Notes: generated from the sequence alone by a model not told the origin. Positions 50,206 through 63,500 are shown, numbered from the stretch's first letter. The stretch is DNA of 64,000 nt from Paragonimus westermani (GCA_008508345.1 QNGE01000889.1:62001-126000), one strand, 5' to 3'. Translations and numbers: made by a program.

Positions 50206-52340
50206 CTAACAACAACCACCTCTGTACTCAGATATTCAACACCAAGGCGCCTATATCCTGCGAACAAGCAATCGAGTTATAACTGAAAGTAAAATTTCAT
50301 CAACAAGACAGCTTCCTCACGGTTTTCAATGACCCGCGTCTTTGAATGTACTCACTTCACAGACAACTAGTCAAACAACGACAACATTCAAGCCACTTAG
50401 GCCGATGAGCTACTAACTCGCCTAACGTCTCCAGATACCCACTCTGAGTCGCGAGGCCTCCACCCCCGGAAAGGAACCCGAACGACTTCATTTCTCTACG
50501 CCAGATCGTCTGTCCACCTCGAACCCTGCGCCAGTCGGTTACAGCATCCGCATAAAGTACTCAGTGTGGCAGACGACTAGTTGGCATCCTTAATGCATCA
50601 CTTAGCCATGTAAGCCTGTGGAAGTGTAAGTGTTGAATAAAATAACTCGTTTGACAACCACTACGATATGTCCGCTTATTGACCTCTGCGTCGCTTACTG
50701 GTTGGTGCCATCGGATGCGAGCGATCGAACGCAGACCTAAATGGTCATATACCTGAAGACGGCCCATGTGTTCTACTCTGAGAAGCCATGTTTCGCAGTC
50801 GTAAATCTAGTTATAACTTTCACCCTATCAACGTGATATTTATGGTCTAGAGAACCACTTCTGTACAGTCACAACTGTCACAGATTGGAGCACACACCTC
50901 TAAGCTTGGGAGGTACGTAACGTACCGTAGATCCTCTCCCGAGCTGAAGCATCTGAGTAACAAGCCAACATTACGTTCACATACTCGTTCGGCACAGCTG
51001 AAAAGTGTTGATTCGTTCAATGAGTCAAAGGCAACTTTGCGGTCAAAAAAATACCTGTTAACCAGTGGCACGCGCGCTGTTCCTCTAAAATCTGACGAAG
51101 ATTGATCAACTGCCTATCTGAAAAGTTCACCGGGCGACCGAAGCCCTGGACCAGTAATACGGATAAACTTGAAGGGTTTACTAGTGCCCATTGAAGTAAC
51201 AACGGTCTCCATTTCATCAGCTTTCTCAGTTAGCCAAACGACACGATTGGCAACTAGGCTACTACTGAGGCAGGTCCTACGAATGTGTCTGTAACTTGTT
51301 ATAAGTACCATAAAAATATTCCGTCCAAAATATACAGCAACTGAATGGTACAACCCACGAGCCACCGTCCGCATGCTTTATTGACCACCTTCTAAAAGGG
51401 TTGTAAGAGTTGAGTTTAGGAGCTTTGGGGATATTCGAGACTAGAACTATACGCATGGCAGTGGGGTTTGGTACCTGTATGCTTCCGACGTCCTAGTCAG
51501 CTACAACTTAGACGACCTGTATGTTCAGCAGCTCAGGTGCCCAGAGAAATTAGAAACGATCTAACGCAAGGTTCGGATCTCGGTGTATGCCCTAATAAGA
51601 ACGACCGTCTCCAATGGAGCCACAACACCTATAAGTAACGGCTATGTGATCTATCAGAGTTTAGGTCTGATTGGTAGAAGAAGGGTAACAAGTGAAACAT
51701 TGACGCACCTGATAGCTAACATTAATAATGGCTAAAAAATGCATGCTAGACGAATAGCTGAGAGAGCCGCCTACATTATCCGAGTGATGGAATGCGAGCC
51801 TAAACCTGTCACCTAAACCAAACTCAACCTCACAAAATAGGCTGACGAGAGCATTCACCTTTCTGATCAATGCTTACGCAAGAATGATCATTCAGAGCGT
51901 AAGCAGACGAAAGGAAAGGTTCCAAAAAATTTAGTATCTCAGAATGGCCCTAACAGAACCAGCTGGCGGGTGGCGCGCAGTCTACTGTTAATGGATTTCC
52001 AACCCACCGATCCGGATGCGGCCGTTGTGATAAGGACTATACCTACTTCAGTCTGACCGACGATGAGTTGTATCAGATGTAAGAGCTACAGCATAAAGAA
52101 GGGCAAAATAGACCAACCGGATAGGACAGTAGCATGTTTTCACAAATCCGTCTTGCTATGTGTAACAGAAACGGCGACCTTGCACTATAATGTGAGAATA
52201 ACAATTCAGTAGGGGACCAACATCGTGTAATGCAAATCAAGACGCTCTCAGAACGCCCAAACCTAGTAGGCAGAATGATTGGGTTCTTAGCCAAAGTGTC
52301 TGACTCAAATCCAACAAGACAATGCAGTGGTTGCATAGCA
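50206..52340 (-). mobile_element. RTE-type LINE copy E, internally deleted
   Basis: The minus strand carries an endonuclease (GDRFRLAFHHSDNV near 51800, RQCFTCYPSSTNQ near 51690), the same EN-RT linker as copy D (51200-51400 against 39660-39850), and RT fingers (QLINLRQILEEQRA near 51100). After a deletion comes the C-terminal block (VYDHLGLRSIARIRWHQPVSD at 50767-50690). The 3' untranslated region matches copy A but stops before the CAT tail. No frame stays open. Confidence 0.85.
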
Positions 52341-52883
52341 GTGCACCGGAACTGGTACCATTGTACTGAAAAAATGCCAGACCTCTTTCATCTCTAGACC
52401 CGGAGGGCGATGAGGCCGTAATTCGTCATAGCTTTTCTCTGTCAACTGTGCCCAGTCAAGAAAACACATACAATGCGCAAATCGTCACACTACGCCAAAG
52501 TCTAATCTCGTTGTGAAATTAAGAACCGACGATAAGGAAGATATGAAGTTATTCGATTGCGAGTTCAGTTTTTCCAACGAAGTTTCACTGAACACAAAAC
52601 CTACTCTGTGTCGATTTTTAAACGATTCATAACTTTGAAACGGAATGGATTTTGCACAGTTTCGACTGTCTGCTTCAAACGGCACTAGCAAAGAACTTTC
52701 CGATTTCTAAAGAAAAACACTGTCAACTTAAACGGGAAATATTTGACGAGAAAACGATGTGAATTCTATAGATGAGTATAAAACAAAAAGACAGAAATTC
52801 TTTGCACCAAAACGTTCGTGCCATTCGTGAATGTGCAATTACAAGACGAAAGTGTGCCGTTTAACTTCCGATTCCTATCGTTA

Positions 52884-52929
52884 CCATTGTTGTTGTTATT
52901 ATCATTATCATTAGTAGTAGTACTATTAC
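52884..52929. repeat. Degenerate trinucleotide run
   Basis: Short blocks of GTT, ATT, ATC and AGT triplets follow one another. This could be a decayed microsatellite tail of an old retroelement, but the flanks match neither RTE 3' end. Confidence 0.7.
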
Positions 52930-55900
52930 GTGGAAAGCAGTCGGGGATATCGATTAGATAAGCCGGACATCATTCGTGAGAGATCATACCGATCACAGAC
53001 AGACAGACTTGGTAGATCTCATCATACCACGATGGGGAGTGCAAGAGCTTCAGTATGAACATAATTAGAATCCAGAGGTGATTTCCGAATCAGTCTAACT
53101 GAATGCGAACGACGCGAACGAATGGAATTGTTCCACAATTACTGATTTCACTAATACTGCTGCTATTATTGATGTAAATGACATCAATATTGGCAGTCCT
53201 AGTTTCCTTAAGAAAAAGTGAGGGCTATATGCTTTCGAAATCTATTCAACATTACGTATAAGTGCTGAGCCGTATAGAGTAACCTCCTGACTTAAACTGA
53301 ATATATACTTAAAAGTTGTGTAGTCTGACAAAGCGAAACTCGCTTGCAACAACATGCTATTCTCTGTCGAATAACCAAAAAGGATAAATTTAGTGTTGAA
53401 TGGTTTGTGTTACTTATGGGAGATTGGCGGAGCTCCGAGATAGATTGATCGGAAGCCACGCAAGACTAAAGGTAGTAAATAAAGTCTGTGCATACAACCT
53501 TGGATTTTTACTCGAATCATAATTGCTTTGATCGCCACTAGACATTGCCGTTGGTCGGATCTCTGTTGGTTGACCAACATTTCATGGATATCCTGGAGCG
53601 ACAGTCAGTTTATTGTGTGGTCGCTGGACGAGGAATAATTGCGCACGTTATCAACTTGCACGCGATTACTAAGGCTATAATTGTGTCGAGTTCTGCGACA
53701 GGACACGGCGTAGGTTGCTTGAGTGACGCGGGCGAATAGCCAAAATGAAATCAATGCACGGTCGCGGACATGTTCTAACCTCATAGACATAACGTGTCAC
53801 CTAGGTGAAAATCGGATGGTCAGAACCGTGTGCATAAAACGTGCACATTCGAGCGATTACGCCTCTCAGTGCATCTCGCCGTTAGAGCGTGCAGAATCAC
53901 AAGCACGGGCACCAGTCGTGAGTGAGCGGTGTTTGGAACTGAACGAAAGCCTTGGAGAACGGTTCAATAGCCATTAGTCACCTTGGATAGAATCTGGGCT
54001 CTGCAAACAACAGGAACGCACGCTCGCGAACGTTCAGAATGTGTGGTCGGCACAAAACGGTCTGGATACCGGATGGATTCGATCGATGTCTCTCTTATAC
54101 TAAGTCCAATTGATCGATCCACCCGTGTCTACGGTTTTATTCAAAACCTCGGATATTATTAACCAATTCCACCGGTATGTTAACTCCACAAGAGTGTCCA
54201 TCATGAGTGTGATGATGTGGACCTAAAACACAGACAATACAAGGGTAGCGACTGAGAAATCGCACTGTAGGTGCTGAACAATGGGTCTCCAGGTGAGTGT
54301 TTCTGATACAGAGCTCAATTAATAATGTAGTTACACGCGGTACGGGACAGAAATTACCAGCCAATGAGCCATATACTTATTTTGAGGTTAAACGTAACAG
54401 CGTTATGACAATTTGTTGAGTGATGAAAGTGAAGTCGTGAAGAAGTTTGACGGGCACCAGTAATTGGATGCAGGGAGTAAGGAACAAAAGCGGCGTATTT
54501 TTCGAGTATGCTCGGTAGCGGGAGGACGCGCATAATGAACGAGCTCATTTCGAGAAAGGCAGATAACTTATCCATCAGGCAGAATGATGTGTGAGTAAGC
54601 AGTAAAGCGGGAATAAAGCATGGTTACTAGGAGCGGTCATCGAGACATATCGTATAAGCGACGATGGAGCGACGGTTTCAGTAAGTCACTTTCGTAAAGG
54701 AAACTGATTAATATGGTTTTCATTCTCGTTTTCGTTGTTTAGTACTTCAGTGTTTTGGCTATAGTAGCAATAATGATAAATTTAAGTAAACAGCGGTGTT
54801 CCCAAAGTATGTTGAACAGAACTTGGTTACGAATAACACTGTTTGAGCATTGTTTCCTTGTTGTACCATTGTGAGGGTTACCCAAATTCCGTTTATCTGA
54901 TGTACAAAACTAGTATAACTGATATATTGTACATTCTACAGTGAACTGCGGTGCACAAAAGGCCTTATGTGATTGAAAGGTCAGCTATTAAAGTTTAGGT
55001 TGATAAAGCAAGAAGCACTGCCCAAACGTTGAGTGTCTGTTTGACTGAAAGAGTCCGTGGAGATGGGTGTATGGAGTAACGAACAACATGGAATGAACGG
55101 ATAAAAACAGATCGGTACACAGAAAGCAGAAGAATTCTGATGTAGCAACCGACGAGTACAATTCGGTGGCTTTTTCATAATGTCCTACAGTTCACAAACA
55201 ACGAGGGGGGTCAAAATCGACAGACAGCCTTTAGAATCAGCTGACCCCTAGCTCATCGTCAAGTCATTATCGGTCATAAGAATCTCTTCGTCAGATTGTC
55301 TCCGGTTCCATAAATGAGGTTCTATAGGCTGATTTGCAGAGTAACATGAGGGACGTACGACCAAGCCAAGGAATTCGATCACGAGATACCTCGAGCTACT
55401 GATTCGTTCAAATCACTATGCCTAAAAAGTTGTTGGCTAAGCACTTAATTCTCCAACTCATGAGTTTGTTACACACTGACTATCGTACGTACGCGGTGGC
55501 AACCAAGCGGTGAATGTTCTCGACTACAAACGCCAAGTTTCTTAGCCATATATTGTGAGTGAACCTACCGATGTACGATGTCCTTTCGAATAAAGCCTTA
55601 CATGCCTTCTTTGTGTATATGTCAATTGCTGTGCACTCTCAACTTTGAACGGTACCTACGGACTATCGTTGATCCACACAATGTGACAGCAGTGAAAACT
55701 TGACTAATGGAATCTAAACAGCTTGGTCACTTTGTGAATTTATTCCGTTACCACTGATCTCCACGTAAGTGCTCGTAAATGTCCGGCCGCTATACGAACT
55801 ACGTGACTTAGGCAAACACCACGTGGTCACGCGCGGGCGAAAGGTCACTTTACCCAAGTGACTAATTAAAGGAGACGATGGTGACCAAATACGGTTAATC

Positions 55901-56589
55901 TATTCGCAACTTCCGAATTCAAAGTTTTCGTGTTGAGACAGTATACACTGTCATACAGCATGATATCAAGTGTCTGTACCGCCAATCAATCTCACAAAAA
56001 TGGTTTCTCTGCGAAGAGAAGTGACAAACTGAGGAGGGAATACGGAAATTAGATGAACTAGCGTAAGCGAGAAAGGCAAAAAAATAAATGGACGTAGAAC
56101 AGAAAGCAACGTTAGATGCCATCAATACTGTTGGTTTCGTGAATGGAGCGCACACGAATCAGATCAATTCTCAGTGTTTCAAGAATGGTCTGTGGAAAAG
56201 ACGTCTTCAATCAATGCCACATGGCTAAAACTTTTTTCTTGATGTTGCAAAGGCTTTCCAAACGACACTGTTCTGATAAACCAGTTTGCGAGAAATGTTA
56301 CAGGGACAGATGAGGAAGAAAGCGTGCGTGTAGTCCATGTGAACTGCTTTTGCGGAAACGATCCAGTCCAAACGGAGCAATCATATGGGTCGGAGTAAAC
56401 GTGAAAATTGGGAGATCTAGCACTTCGAACCGATAATTCTGATGTGCAACCGTTACCCGAATTTACTTCTGTGAATATCGTTTAGTGTTGATACGTTTGT
56501 AGCCTTGACCCTAAGGTTCACAAGCAAACGAACAACAAGAATCAAACGCACTTCTAGAGAAACCAACAAAACCGGTAAAAATAACTCAC
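52930..56589. other. Intron between SLC4 exons b and c (part), nothing recognised
   Basis: Many short frames on both strands. No retroelement motif was found here. Confidence 0.5.
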
Positions 56590-56890
56590 ATCAACCTCCG
56601 GCAGGAAACATTTGAAGAAACAGGATCAGCATGTAATGTGCTCTTTAATTCAGAAGTTCTAATCAGCGGCTGGTTGTTCAACTCATATGTGTGTTGATGT
56701 CGAAGGTGTAGAATGTGTCGCAAAAGTGCAATATCCGCTTCACTCGCACCACATTGCACGCTCAGTTCAGACAACCCGACCTCCAGTTCAGCAAACAGCA
56801 CGGTGTGATCACGACACAAATGCCTGTCCGTGTGATTCGAACAACGGGCCTGATTTGGGCTGGCTGAATCGCATCTGAAAACGATCGCAC
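56590..56890 (-). CDS. SLC4-like: SLC4-like exon b: cytoplasmic domain
   Basis: The exon lies 217 bases after exon a. Its middle reads TVLFAELEVGLSEL and then LLRHILHLRHQHTYEL. This is the pattern of the family segment G-x-x-LLD-x-E-x-x-x-L followed by a helix ending in LL-x-RH-x-HQ. The acceptor ACTCTTATAG follows a T-rich tract and gives the two bases that complete the Gly codon left by exon a. The first 30 residues are unlike relatives, so a nearer acceptor is possible. The donor GAT/GTGAGT leaves phase 2. The acidic Asp usual in the LLD triplet is replaced (FAE). Confidence 0.72.
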
Positions 56891-57107
56891 CTATAAGAGT
56901 TGTAAAACAAACATCAAGGTTACAGGTAAATGAACCGTTGAGTCGAGTTCGCCTATCTGCAATGGAAAGAATTCTTGTGGCTCCTTATTCTAAATCAGTC
57001 CGTCGCTTGATTATCAGCAGTTAAATTTAATGCGCCATAAGATAAGATGTAAATAGGGCGAAACCAAACCACACCGGCCCATAAATGAAAGCAATCGGGA
57101 AACTTAC

Positions 57108-57363
57108 CTTGTTCCAGACAGCGACGATATTCAACAACCGCAGGAAAAGTCAAAGCGGAGCAATGAGCACGCCCAAACCTACCCACGTTTGGGTCCAAAT
57201 CTTCTTCATAACGAATCCACCGAGCTGCCTCAAGCCACTGGAAATTTGATATCAACCCGTCATCACGCGTAAGCACTGATTCTGGGGTTAACTTGAGCAT
57301 CAGAGGGTCGCTCCGGCAAACGAGCACGTCTAATTCAGTTATTACTGGCGGCAGATAGTCCAA
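57108..57363 (-). CDS. SLC4-like: SLC4-like exon a: start of cytoplasmic domain
   Basis: The exon encodes about 85 residues containing WLEAARWIRYEEDLDPNVGRF and RRCLEQ. These match the conserved start of the SLC4 cytoplasmic (band 3) domain, where family members have a W-x-E-x-ARW-x-x-(F/Y)EED core followed by a Leu-Arg-Arg-x-Leu helix. The acceptor is a pyrimidine run ending CCCCAG just above 57363. The donor is AAG/GTAAGT, leaving one base of a Gly codon (exit phase 1). The segment before the core (ITELDVLV) fits the short acidic helix that precedes it in relatives. An exon carrying the start codon must lie above 57.4 kb and was not found. Confidence 0.82.
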
Positions 57364-57511
57364 CTGGGGAATAAGCGAGGAATGTCATGTAATATGAGTC
57401 AGCACCCGCACGAAAAGAGACGTCGCCACGCAACGTCTCTCAAAACATTCGAAAAACTTTTGGCGGAAACTGATTCCCCGTGAAAATGAATGCTTTTTAC
57501 CAAGCTACCGC

Positions 57512-57514
<3 letters not shown>

Positions 57515-57550
<36 letters not shown>
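57515..57550. repeat. (AT)n microsatellite
   Basis: About 18 uninterrupted AT units, 145 bases upstream (minus-strand sense) of exon a. Its purity suggests a recent or unstable array. Confidence 0.98.
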
Positions 57551-57552
<2 letters not shown>

Positions 57553-58816
57553 AGGTTAGTGATAAGCAACTGCTCAACTTCTCACCAAGCTGCCGAATAT
57601 ATGTTCGGACCCACGGAGAAATATAGACACCCGATGGTGTTAAATTTCTGTCGCCGCAAAGACTCGCGGAAGTCTGACCTGATAGTCACCTGATGCGCAA
57701 GACGATTATGTAGAGAACAATATAACAGAAGTGGTTGCATTTCTATAATGGTTGGTCGCAAAGAGGAGGATTATCAAACTGAACAAGATATCACAGCCGC
57801 GGAAGTCGAAAAAGAGAAAAAATTTCTATATACCGTACAAACTAGTGGGGCTGTTTTGGACACCGATGAGTTGGTTATCGAGGGAATTTGCCGGTAGCAT
57901 TGCGCGTGAATCGAAACTAGTTAGGGCAGAAGCGAGGAAAACTTGCATCAACTGCAACTTATGGTCAGTCTGATTCTTCAGCGGATTCTGTCAATAAAAT
58001 ATTGACGTATACTCAATAATCGTACCGAACTCTCTCAGTTAAAGGCCTGGCACATTCAAGATGCTTAAACTATGAGTATGAAACTGAATCAACAGGTTTT
58101 TTCTTAATTGACCGTTGGTCAACTGTTCCACGTGGTCCATGATCAGTATCATTTCTTTGTGCCTTGAGCACAGGTAGTTAGGCCTCCCTTAGTTGCTAAA
58201 GTTATGAGTATGTCAAAAGCTAAAAATTAATCTACCGGAGACATGGAGCGTACTACTTGCTTGATTTGACAAAAACGATTGACAAAGAATTCAGTCTGAA
58301 TTTGTTCTGAAATGGAACGTTTCTTCTCTTCCTGTATACCCATTATGTGAAAAATGGGGTAAAACGAATGACAAATGACTTCATGAATAACTGACACTGG
58401 GCTGTAGTCACGTGAGCGATCGGGACCGAGAGACAGACTGCGAATTTTTTTATACAGGCTGAGTGAATGCACTAAATGTTGGGTTGACCATGTTATGGGT
58501 TTCGTTTATAGGTTTGCATAAGAGAAAGATGAAAGAATTACACGTTTACGCAACAGACTTGAGGATCGATTAGGACAATGACAGACTGTGCATGTATGAA
58601 GCGCGTAATGTGGTTAACAAAAACCAGAGAAGACAGTGCGATGGGAGCTGCAGCCAACTAGAACTGGCGATTGATTAGCTCGATTGTTCAGCAGACACCT
58701 CTCGGAAAATACTGATGAGACGAGGTGGATAAATGGTGTGTACCTAGCATTCAGTTTTTACTGTGGATTGTTTGGCTGGTTGGTTATACGCTACTAGTCG
58801 TCAAACTCACATTTGG

Positions 58817-59212
58817 TCAACCACACCCAATATCTACCCTTAACCTGACTAGCCATGATAATGCTCTGTTGGCATTGTAACCAATACATTCTTCTTGTTC
58901 AGCCAGGGTAGACTTGCACAACGGACACTGCTTGCTCAGGCTTGGGGATCGCGACTGACCGATCGCTTTGAGTGCTCCAGCTGTGCCTTCAGCTGTTAAG
59001 GCAGCCCTTAGACCAACTGAGATGGTCACCACTCCAGCACCGGAGAGAGGGCTCGCCCGACTTCGCCGACAGTTCAGACGCTGATAACAACGACCGAGAG
59101 CTACGCCAATCAGGGCGGACACCTGACCTACACACAAACAGACCACTTTGTCAGGTGCTGTTTGTGTAAGCCCGGTACCCACCACGCCCCCGTCGTCCTG
59201 GCAACTGGGCAC
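58817..59212 (-). CDS. 131-codon open frame in a GC-rich island
   Basis: This minus-strand frame contains CPLCKSTLAEQEECIG (a possible Cys pair) and Ala/Val/Gly-rich stretches. The DNA is richer in G+C than its surroundings, which makes long frames likely by chance. It lies about 1.5 kb upstream of SLC4 exon a and could hold an upstream exon, or it could be the 5' part of the Penelope-like element read backwards. No family was recognised. Confidence 0.2.
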   Translation of the reverse strand: MPSCQDDGGVVGTGLTQTAPDKVVCLCVGQVSALIGVALGRCYQRLNCRRSRASPLSGAGVVTISVGLRAALTAEGTAGALKAIGQSRSPSLSKQCPLCKSTLAEQEECIGYNANRALSWLVRLRVDIGCG

Positions 59213-59384
59213 AGGCGAGCTAGTTGTGTTTACACCCTAAATCCGGTGTGTATCCTCTCGATTCACAATCGCTGACAAGCGTATCATGCATCAACGCAAT
59301 GGCCACCCGGCATTTTCGAACCACTCCGCAACACACTAGCTCCACATGGTCTCAAGGCTACATTCCAGTAACACTGAATCTAAT

Positions 59385-60520
59385 GGATCAGGGTGTTGAC
59401 AATAACAGATTATTGCCACTGGACATGTGCTCACTGCTTACGAACGTGACAATCAGAGAGACAGTCGATTTTGTGTGATTACACCCACTCGGATGGTGAA
59501 AAATTTAGTGTCAGATGAGCCACTCAAAAACGTTTTCTCAATTTATGCACAGGAAACCACCCAGTCTCAGTCTGATGGAAAAATCTATCACCAGAAGGAT
59601 GAGATTGCAATGGGCTCGTCGTCAGGCCCATTGCAGGCTGACATTTTGATGGGGATGATTGAACAAACCAAACCAACAGGATTGATAGAATAGTGCACGC
59701 TGGGCAAACGGTATGCAGGCGACATTTTCCGTATCAGCGATGGCAACATTCATACCGACTCCTCATTCTCATTAGGTAACTCAGTCCACAGGAAACTGAA
59801 GCTCCCTATGCAAATGAAACAGGATGGAAGATGGGCCTTCCTTGATGTTGCATTATTGAAACGCCTAGACGGATCGATTCAACGAGGCGTATACAGGAAA
59901 CGGACATGGAATGGCCAGTTATACCTATTCCAATGAAGCAGAAACAGAACTTGATAGGTTGTCTAATAAACCGGACTTACGAAATTTGTACTAATGACAT
60001 GCTAGACATGGAGCTCGAACTCTTGAGTGAAACGTTTCGTGCTAATGGATAGCTGGACAAATTTCTAACTCGCAATATACCGCAAGGAGAACCGCAAAGC
60101 CGTGAATCAAGTTTCGGGTGAAAAACCACATGAACTCGCCTTAAAAAGGCAAATTATCAAGTGTGTTGCTAATCAGAAGGCACAACACAGCCCTGAGGGT
60201 AACGTTTCATGCTGCACAACTAAGGCTATTATAAGCCTTAGGCCAGTTGTAAGCCTTCACTTCAAAAAAGCAGTGCTCACTAGTGCCAACTCGTGTAGTT
60301 AATCATTCGTTTGTTCCTGTGGAGCAGTTCACAATGATGGCACAACAAGGCGCTTGTCGGTGAAAATGCGAGAACACCATCTTGCTTGGTTGACAAGTGG
60401 ACAATAACGAAAGACTTTCAGAGCAATTTTGGCTCACCTAGTAGATTCGGGTCGCAGAGTCAATGTGCATGTCGCATTTAAGTCGATCTACCGCGTCACA
60501 CATCATAGTACTGACACGTC
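59385..60520 (+). mobile_element. Penelope-like element remnant 2 (RT plus GIY-YIG)
   Basis: RT motif A appears as LPLDMCSLLTNVTIRETVDF (59412-59472), motif B as DEIAMGSSSGPLQADILM (59600-59655), and motif C as KRYAGDIFRI (59707), where the first Asp of the pair is Gly. The segment KLPMQMKQDGRWAFLDVALL (59795-59855) and an INRTYEICTNDM-like stretch near 59970 follow. At 60315-60490 a GIY-YIG-type nuclease remnant reads CSCGAVHNDGTTRRLSVKM, then AILAHLVDSGRRVNV; the catalytic Tyr-Ile-Gly is lost. Stops occur throughout. Confidence 0.85.
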
Positions 60521-63500
60521 CTAGAGATAACTATCGGAATCCGGCTGCGAAACCCTAAGCTGTGCGCGAAAGTCTGTTCAAACAGTGGAGTTACCATAGA
60601 CTATCGCCACTAAAACAATTGACACGGTACGACGGTAACCATATCCGTAATCCAAACTGACACTAAATTCACATTGTATTAAGTTTCACACAATCCTGAT
60701 CTGACTACTAATTTAATATTTATTGTGTTGTATTTGGCCTGAAGACAATACACCGAAAACGAGCTTGTTCACCTGATTTGCCTTTTGATAAAAACTAACA
60801 CTTAGAGAAATGTGGCCTCCCTCTTTGTTTAAGAAACCCTATCCCATAGCGTCTAGCAGAGTGCTTTTAACAAGCAACAAACAGATGCCCTTCATTGATT
60901 AATCAGCATGTTTTTACGATGACCGGAAGGTTGAACAGATGGAGAAAGGTCGTGCACAACATACACATGCGCGAAAAACTTATTGGTTTTCATACGATAA
61001 TTCAGTCATACATCAAAGGACACACGGTGGAGCAATCAAATACGACCGTCGAAGTCCAACGGGTACAAACAACTCCTTCGTGCACAAGAAAAAAAACAAG
61101 AAAGCAGTCCACTGATTAAAGCGGATGTATTGTTGAACTGCCAAATATTTTATTCAAAGCAAAGTGCCGAAAGAGTGAACAGTATTCGGTGGGAAACATT
61201 TAGGTTGTGTGCATCCATCTCGTTTCCGTGTGTCAATCTAGTCTGAAGACTTCCTGTTCTCTGGTATCACGCGTACCAGTCATTTAGTGCTATTGTTAAT
61301 ATGTATGGCGGTCTGCAGAACCCTACGGATTTTACTTACCAGTCAAACATCATACACAATGAATTCGTTGCCCAATCTGAATGAGAACTGATGTTTTTGT
61401 GACCGTGACACGCGAATGTTGATCATAGGATAATTGGTCTCATAAGTGCAGCCAGCATGTCACAGGAAACAGCTTGAGAACAATCGGTCATGAATAACGG
61501 TCAACATACACAAAGACCTTCCTGTTAACAAACCTTGTGATCTGCAGCAGCGACTGAGTGAAGAAAACATCGTTCACAAAACTGACAGCAGAAACCTCCA
61601 GAAGAAAAATAACGGCCACGTTACTTTCACACGTTACTTTCATTCACCTGGTGTATTTGACCGCTATCTTTTAAAAATAAAAACGCTGGCAACCACAACA
61701 GTCTTGCAAATGCGACTTCCAATTTTATGTGTATCCCTTTTGACACCAAGACTACTTCAAGTTGTAGCACACTGCCTTTGTTTTAGGAATGCCTTTTATA
61801 ATTTTGTTTCCATTGCACCCATCATTCAACAAACAGCTTCATACCTACACTAATTGATGAACAATCCTAAGAACTTCATTTTTAATAAAAAGCTAAGTAC
61901 AGTATAACGATATTGGGTCAACACTGTGCATTCTGAAGCTGTAAAATGCATTTTAAATTACTGTATAGTACGGGAAGCATTGTCTGTACCTCGTAGGAAT
62001 TATCAAACACATTGTTAACAGGATCCTTGTTAGTCTGTATGACAGCTGAGTTAATTTCGGCTGTAAATAGCTTGGATACGCGATGCGTGTTCTTGTTTCC
62101 ATGTCCTCTAGTAATTGTGTCAGACCATGAAATTTATGGTCGCGGAATGAGAGTCCGTCTAAGCTGAACGTTCCTTTTACTGTCAGTCGATGAGAACCAA
62201 ATTCACATCGTAATTTACTCCCTTTGTATTCCTCGCTTTGTTTTTGTCTTTCATATAGACGGTCGAGTGTTTGCTTTCACTACAATGTCCGCTCTCCTTC
62301 TTTGACGGTTCTAGGCTTGCAGTTCTGAATTTATCTATTCTTTCCTTTTACGCCCAAACTATTCTCTGTAGTTTGAGGTTGAAAATAATCGTTCGAGTAT
62401 CGGACACTGTACACCTCCGATTGATTTCTCGTGTTTAACAGGTTTACTTTCTGGGCTGCCTTGGAAGACTTATCGACACATAATTCCGATTTAGCACTAA
62501 TGTTCTATAAGAAATGACCACCTTTGATCGATCGGTAGCTTTTCCCAGCGGTGACAAAGTGTTCGCTCTCAGCAACGCAATCCTACGCGTTTGGCCATAT
62601 CCCGCCATGATTTCGAATCCACAGTAGAAAGTGGACTGTTTCTTTCGGCACGGGGTTTCGCATTGTTTCCCATGGTTTTTCTAGACGCGTTGACTTTCTC
62701 AACAAATGCAATCGTCGGAATTCACACAGTGCCACAACGACTGTCACGGTTGTGTAATGCATCTCTTAGGTTATCTTTTTCGTCAGCTTTGTCGCAAGCA
62801 AGAAGGCATAGTGTGCCTCGCCTCTGCGACAGTCAATCTGCATTCTTGCTGGCTAAGTGCAACACTACCATAGTGCAACATGCACACCTCTTCTGCCTGT
62901 TCAGTTTGGTGTGTTGGTTACTTTGTCACTACGAACTCAAGTTCGTTTCCTCGCGACATCGATCCACTTCTGGCTGACAGACCGCACGCGCTGTCCACTT
63001 GTCTACTCGCACACACGCAACTAAACAATGTTGGTGATTCTGTTAGGTACAACGGGTTCACGAAGGTCTGTGATACTGAACAGTCGACCCGCCGATTTTA
63101 GATGGCTCAGAGAGTATGGCGAACAGGAATTCTGTTCCAACAGACAACCACTGTACATACATGGCTAGCTACATGTGACTTCTTGTTGCTTTGACCCACA
63201 CTGATGGGTGCTTGTTCTGACGTGTCTTCATCAAAGGCTCACCAAACGGTTCATGGTTTTGGCTCTTTAGTTCCATGTGCAAAGTGGATAAAAGATGATA
63301 CCAGACCGATCAACTTTTGCGTATCACATTCGAATCATACTTCGAATAAGTGAGAGACTCTTTCAAACTTAGTTCGAAACAAGTGATGTAAGCAAAAACC
63401 CGCATCAGAAATGGGCGGAATACACCACTTCGAGGTGAACCATGCTAAACTGCTGACGAGAGCGACATTAGAGGACATCAGAGGAATTTGTGGAAAGTGT

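Larger units (their letters stand above)
5617..57363 (-). other. SLC4-like: SLC4-family transporter gene, partial (ten exons placed)
   Basis: This is the span of a minus-strand gene for a plasma-membrane bicarbonate/anion transporter of the SLC4 family. Family members carry a cytoplasmic N-terminal domain followed by a transport domain of about 14 helices. Ten exons recovered by eye sum to 2340 nt, and every exit phase matches the next entry phase (0-1-2-0-0-1-1-0-0-0-0), giving 780 codons with no stop seen. Family members are usually about 900-1200 residues, so the extreme N-terminus and the last helices are missing. Introns reach about 15 kb and hold the transposons listed below. Many residues that are nearly fixed in the family are replaced, so the protein is divergent. 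An unseen exon could lie in the 15 kb between 46707 and 31642. Family assignment is from remembered motifs, not a search. Confidence 0.85.
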
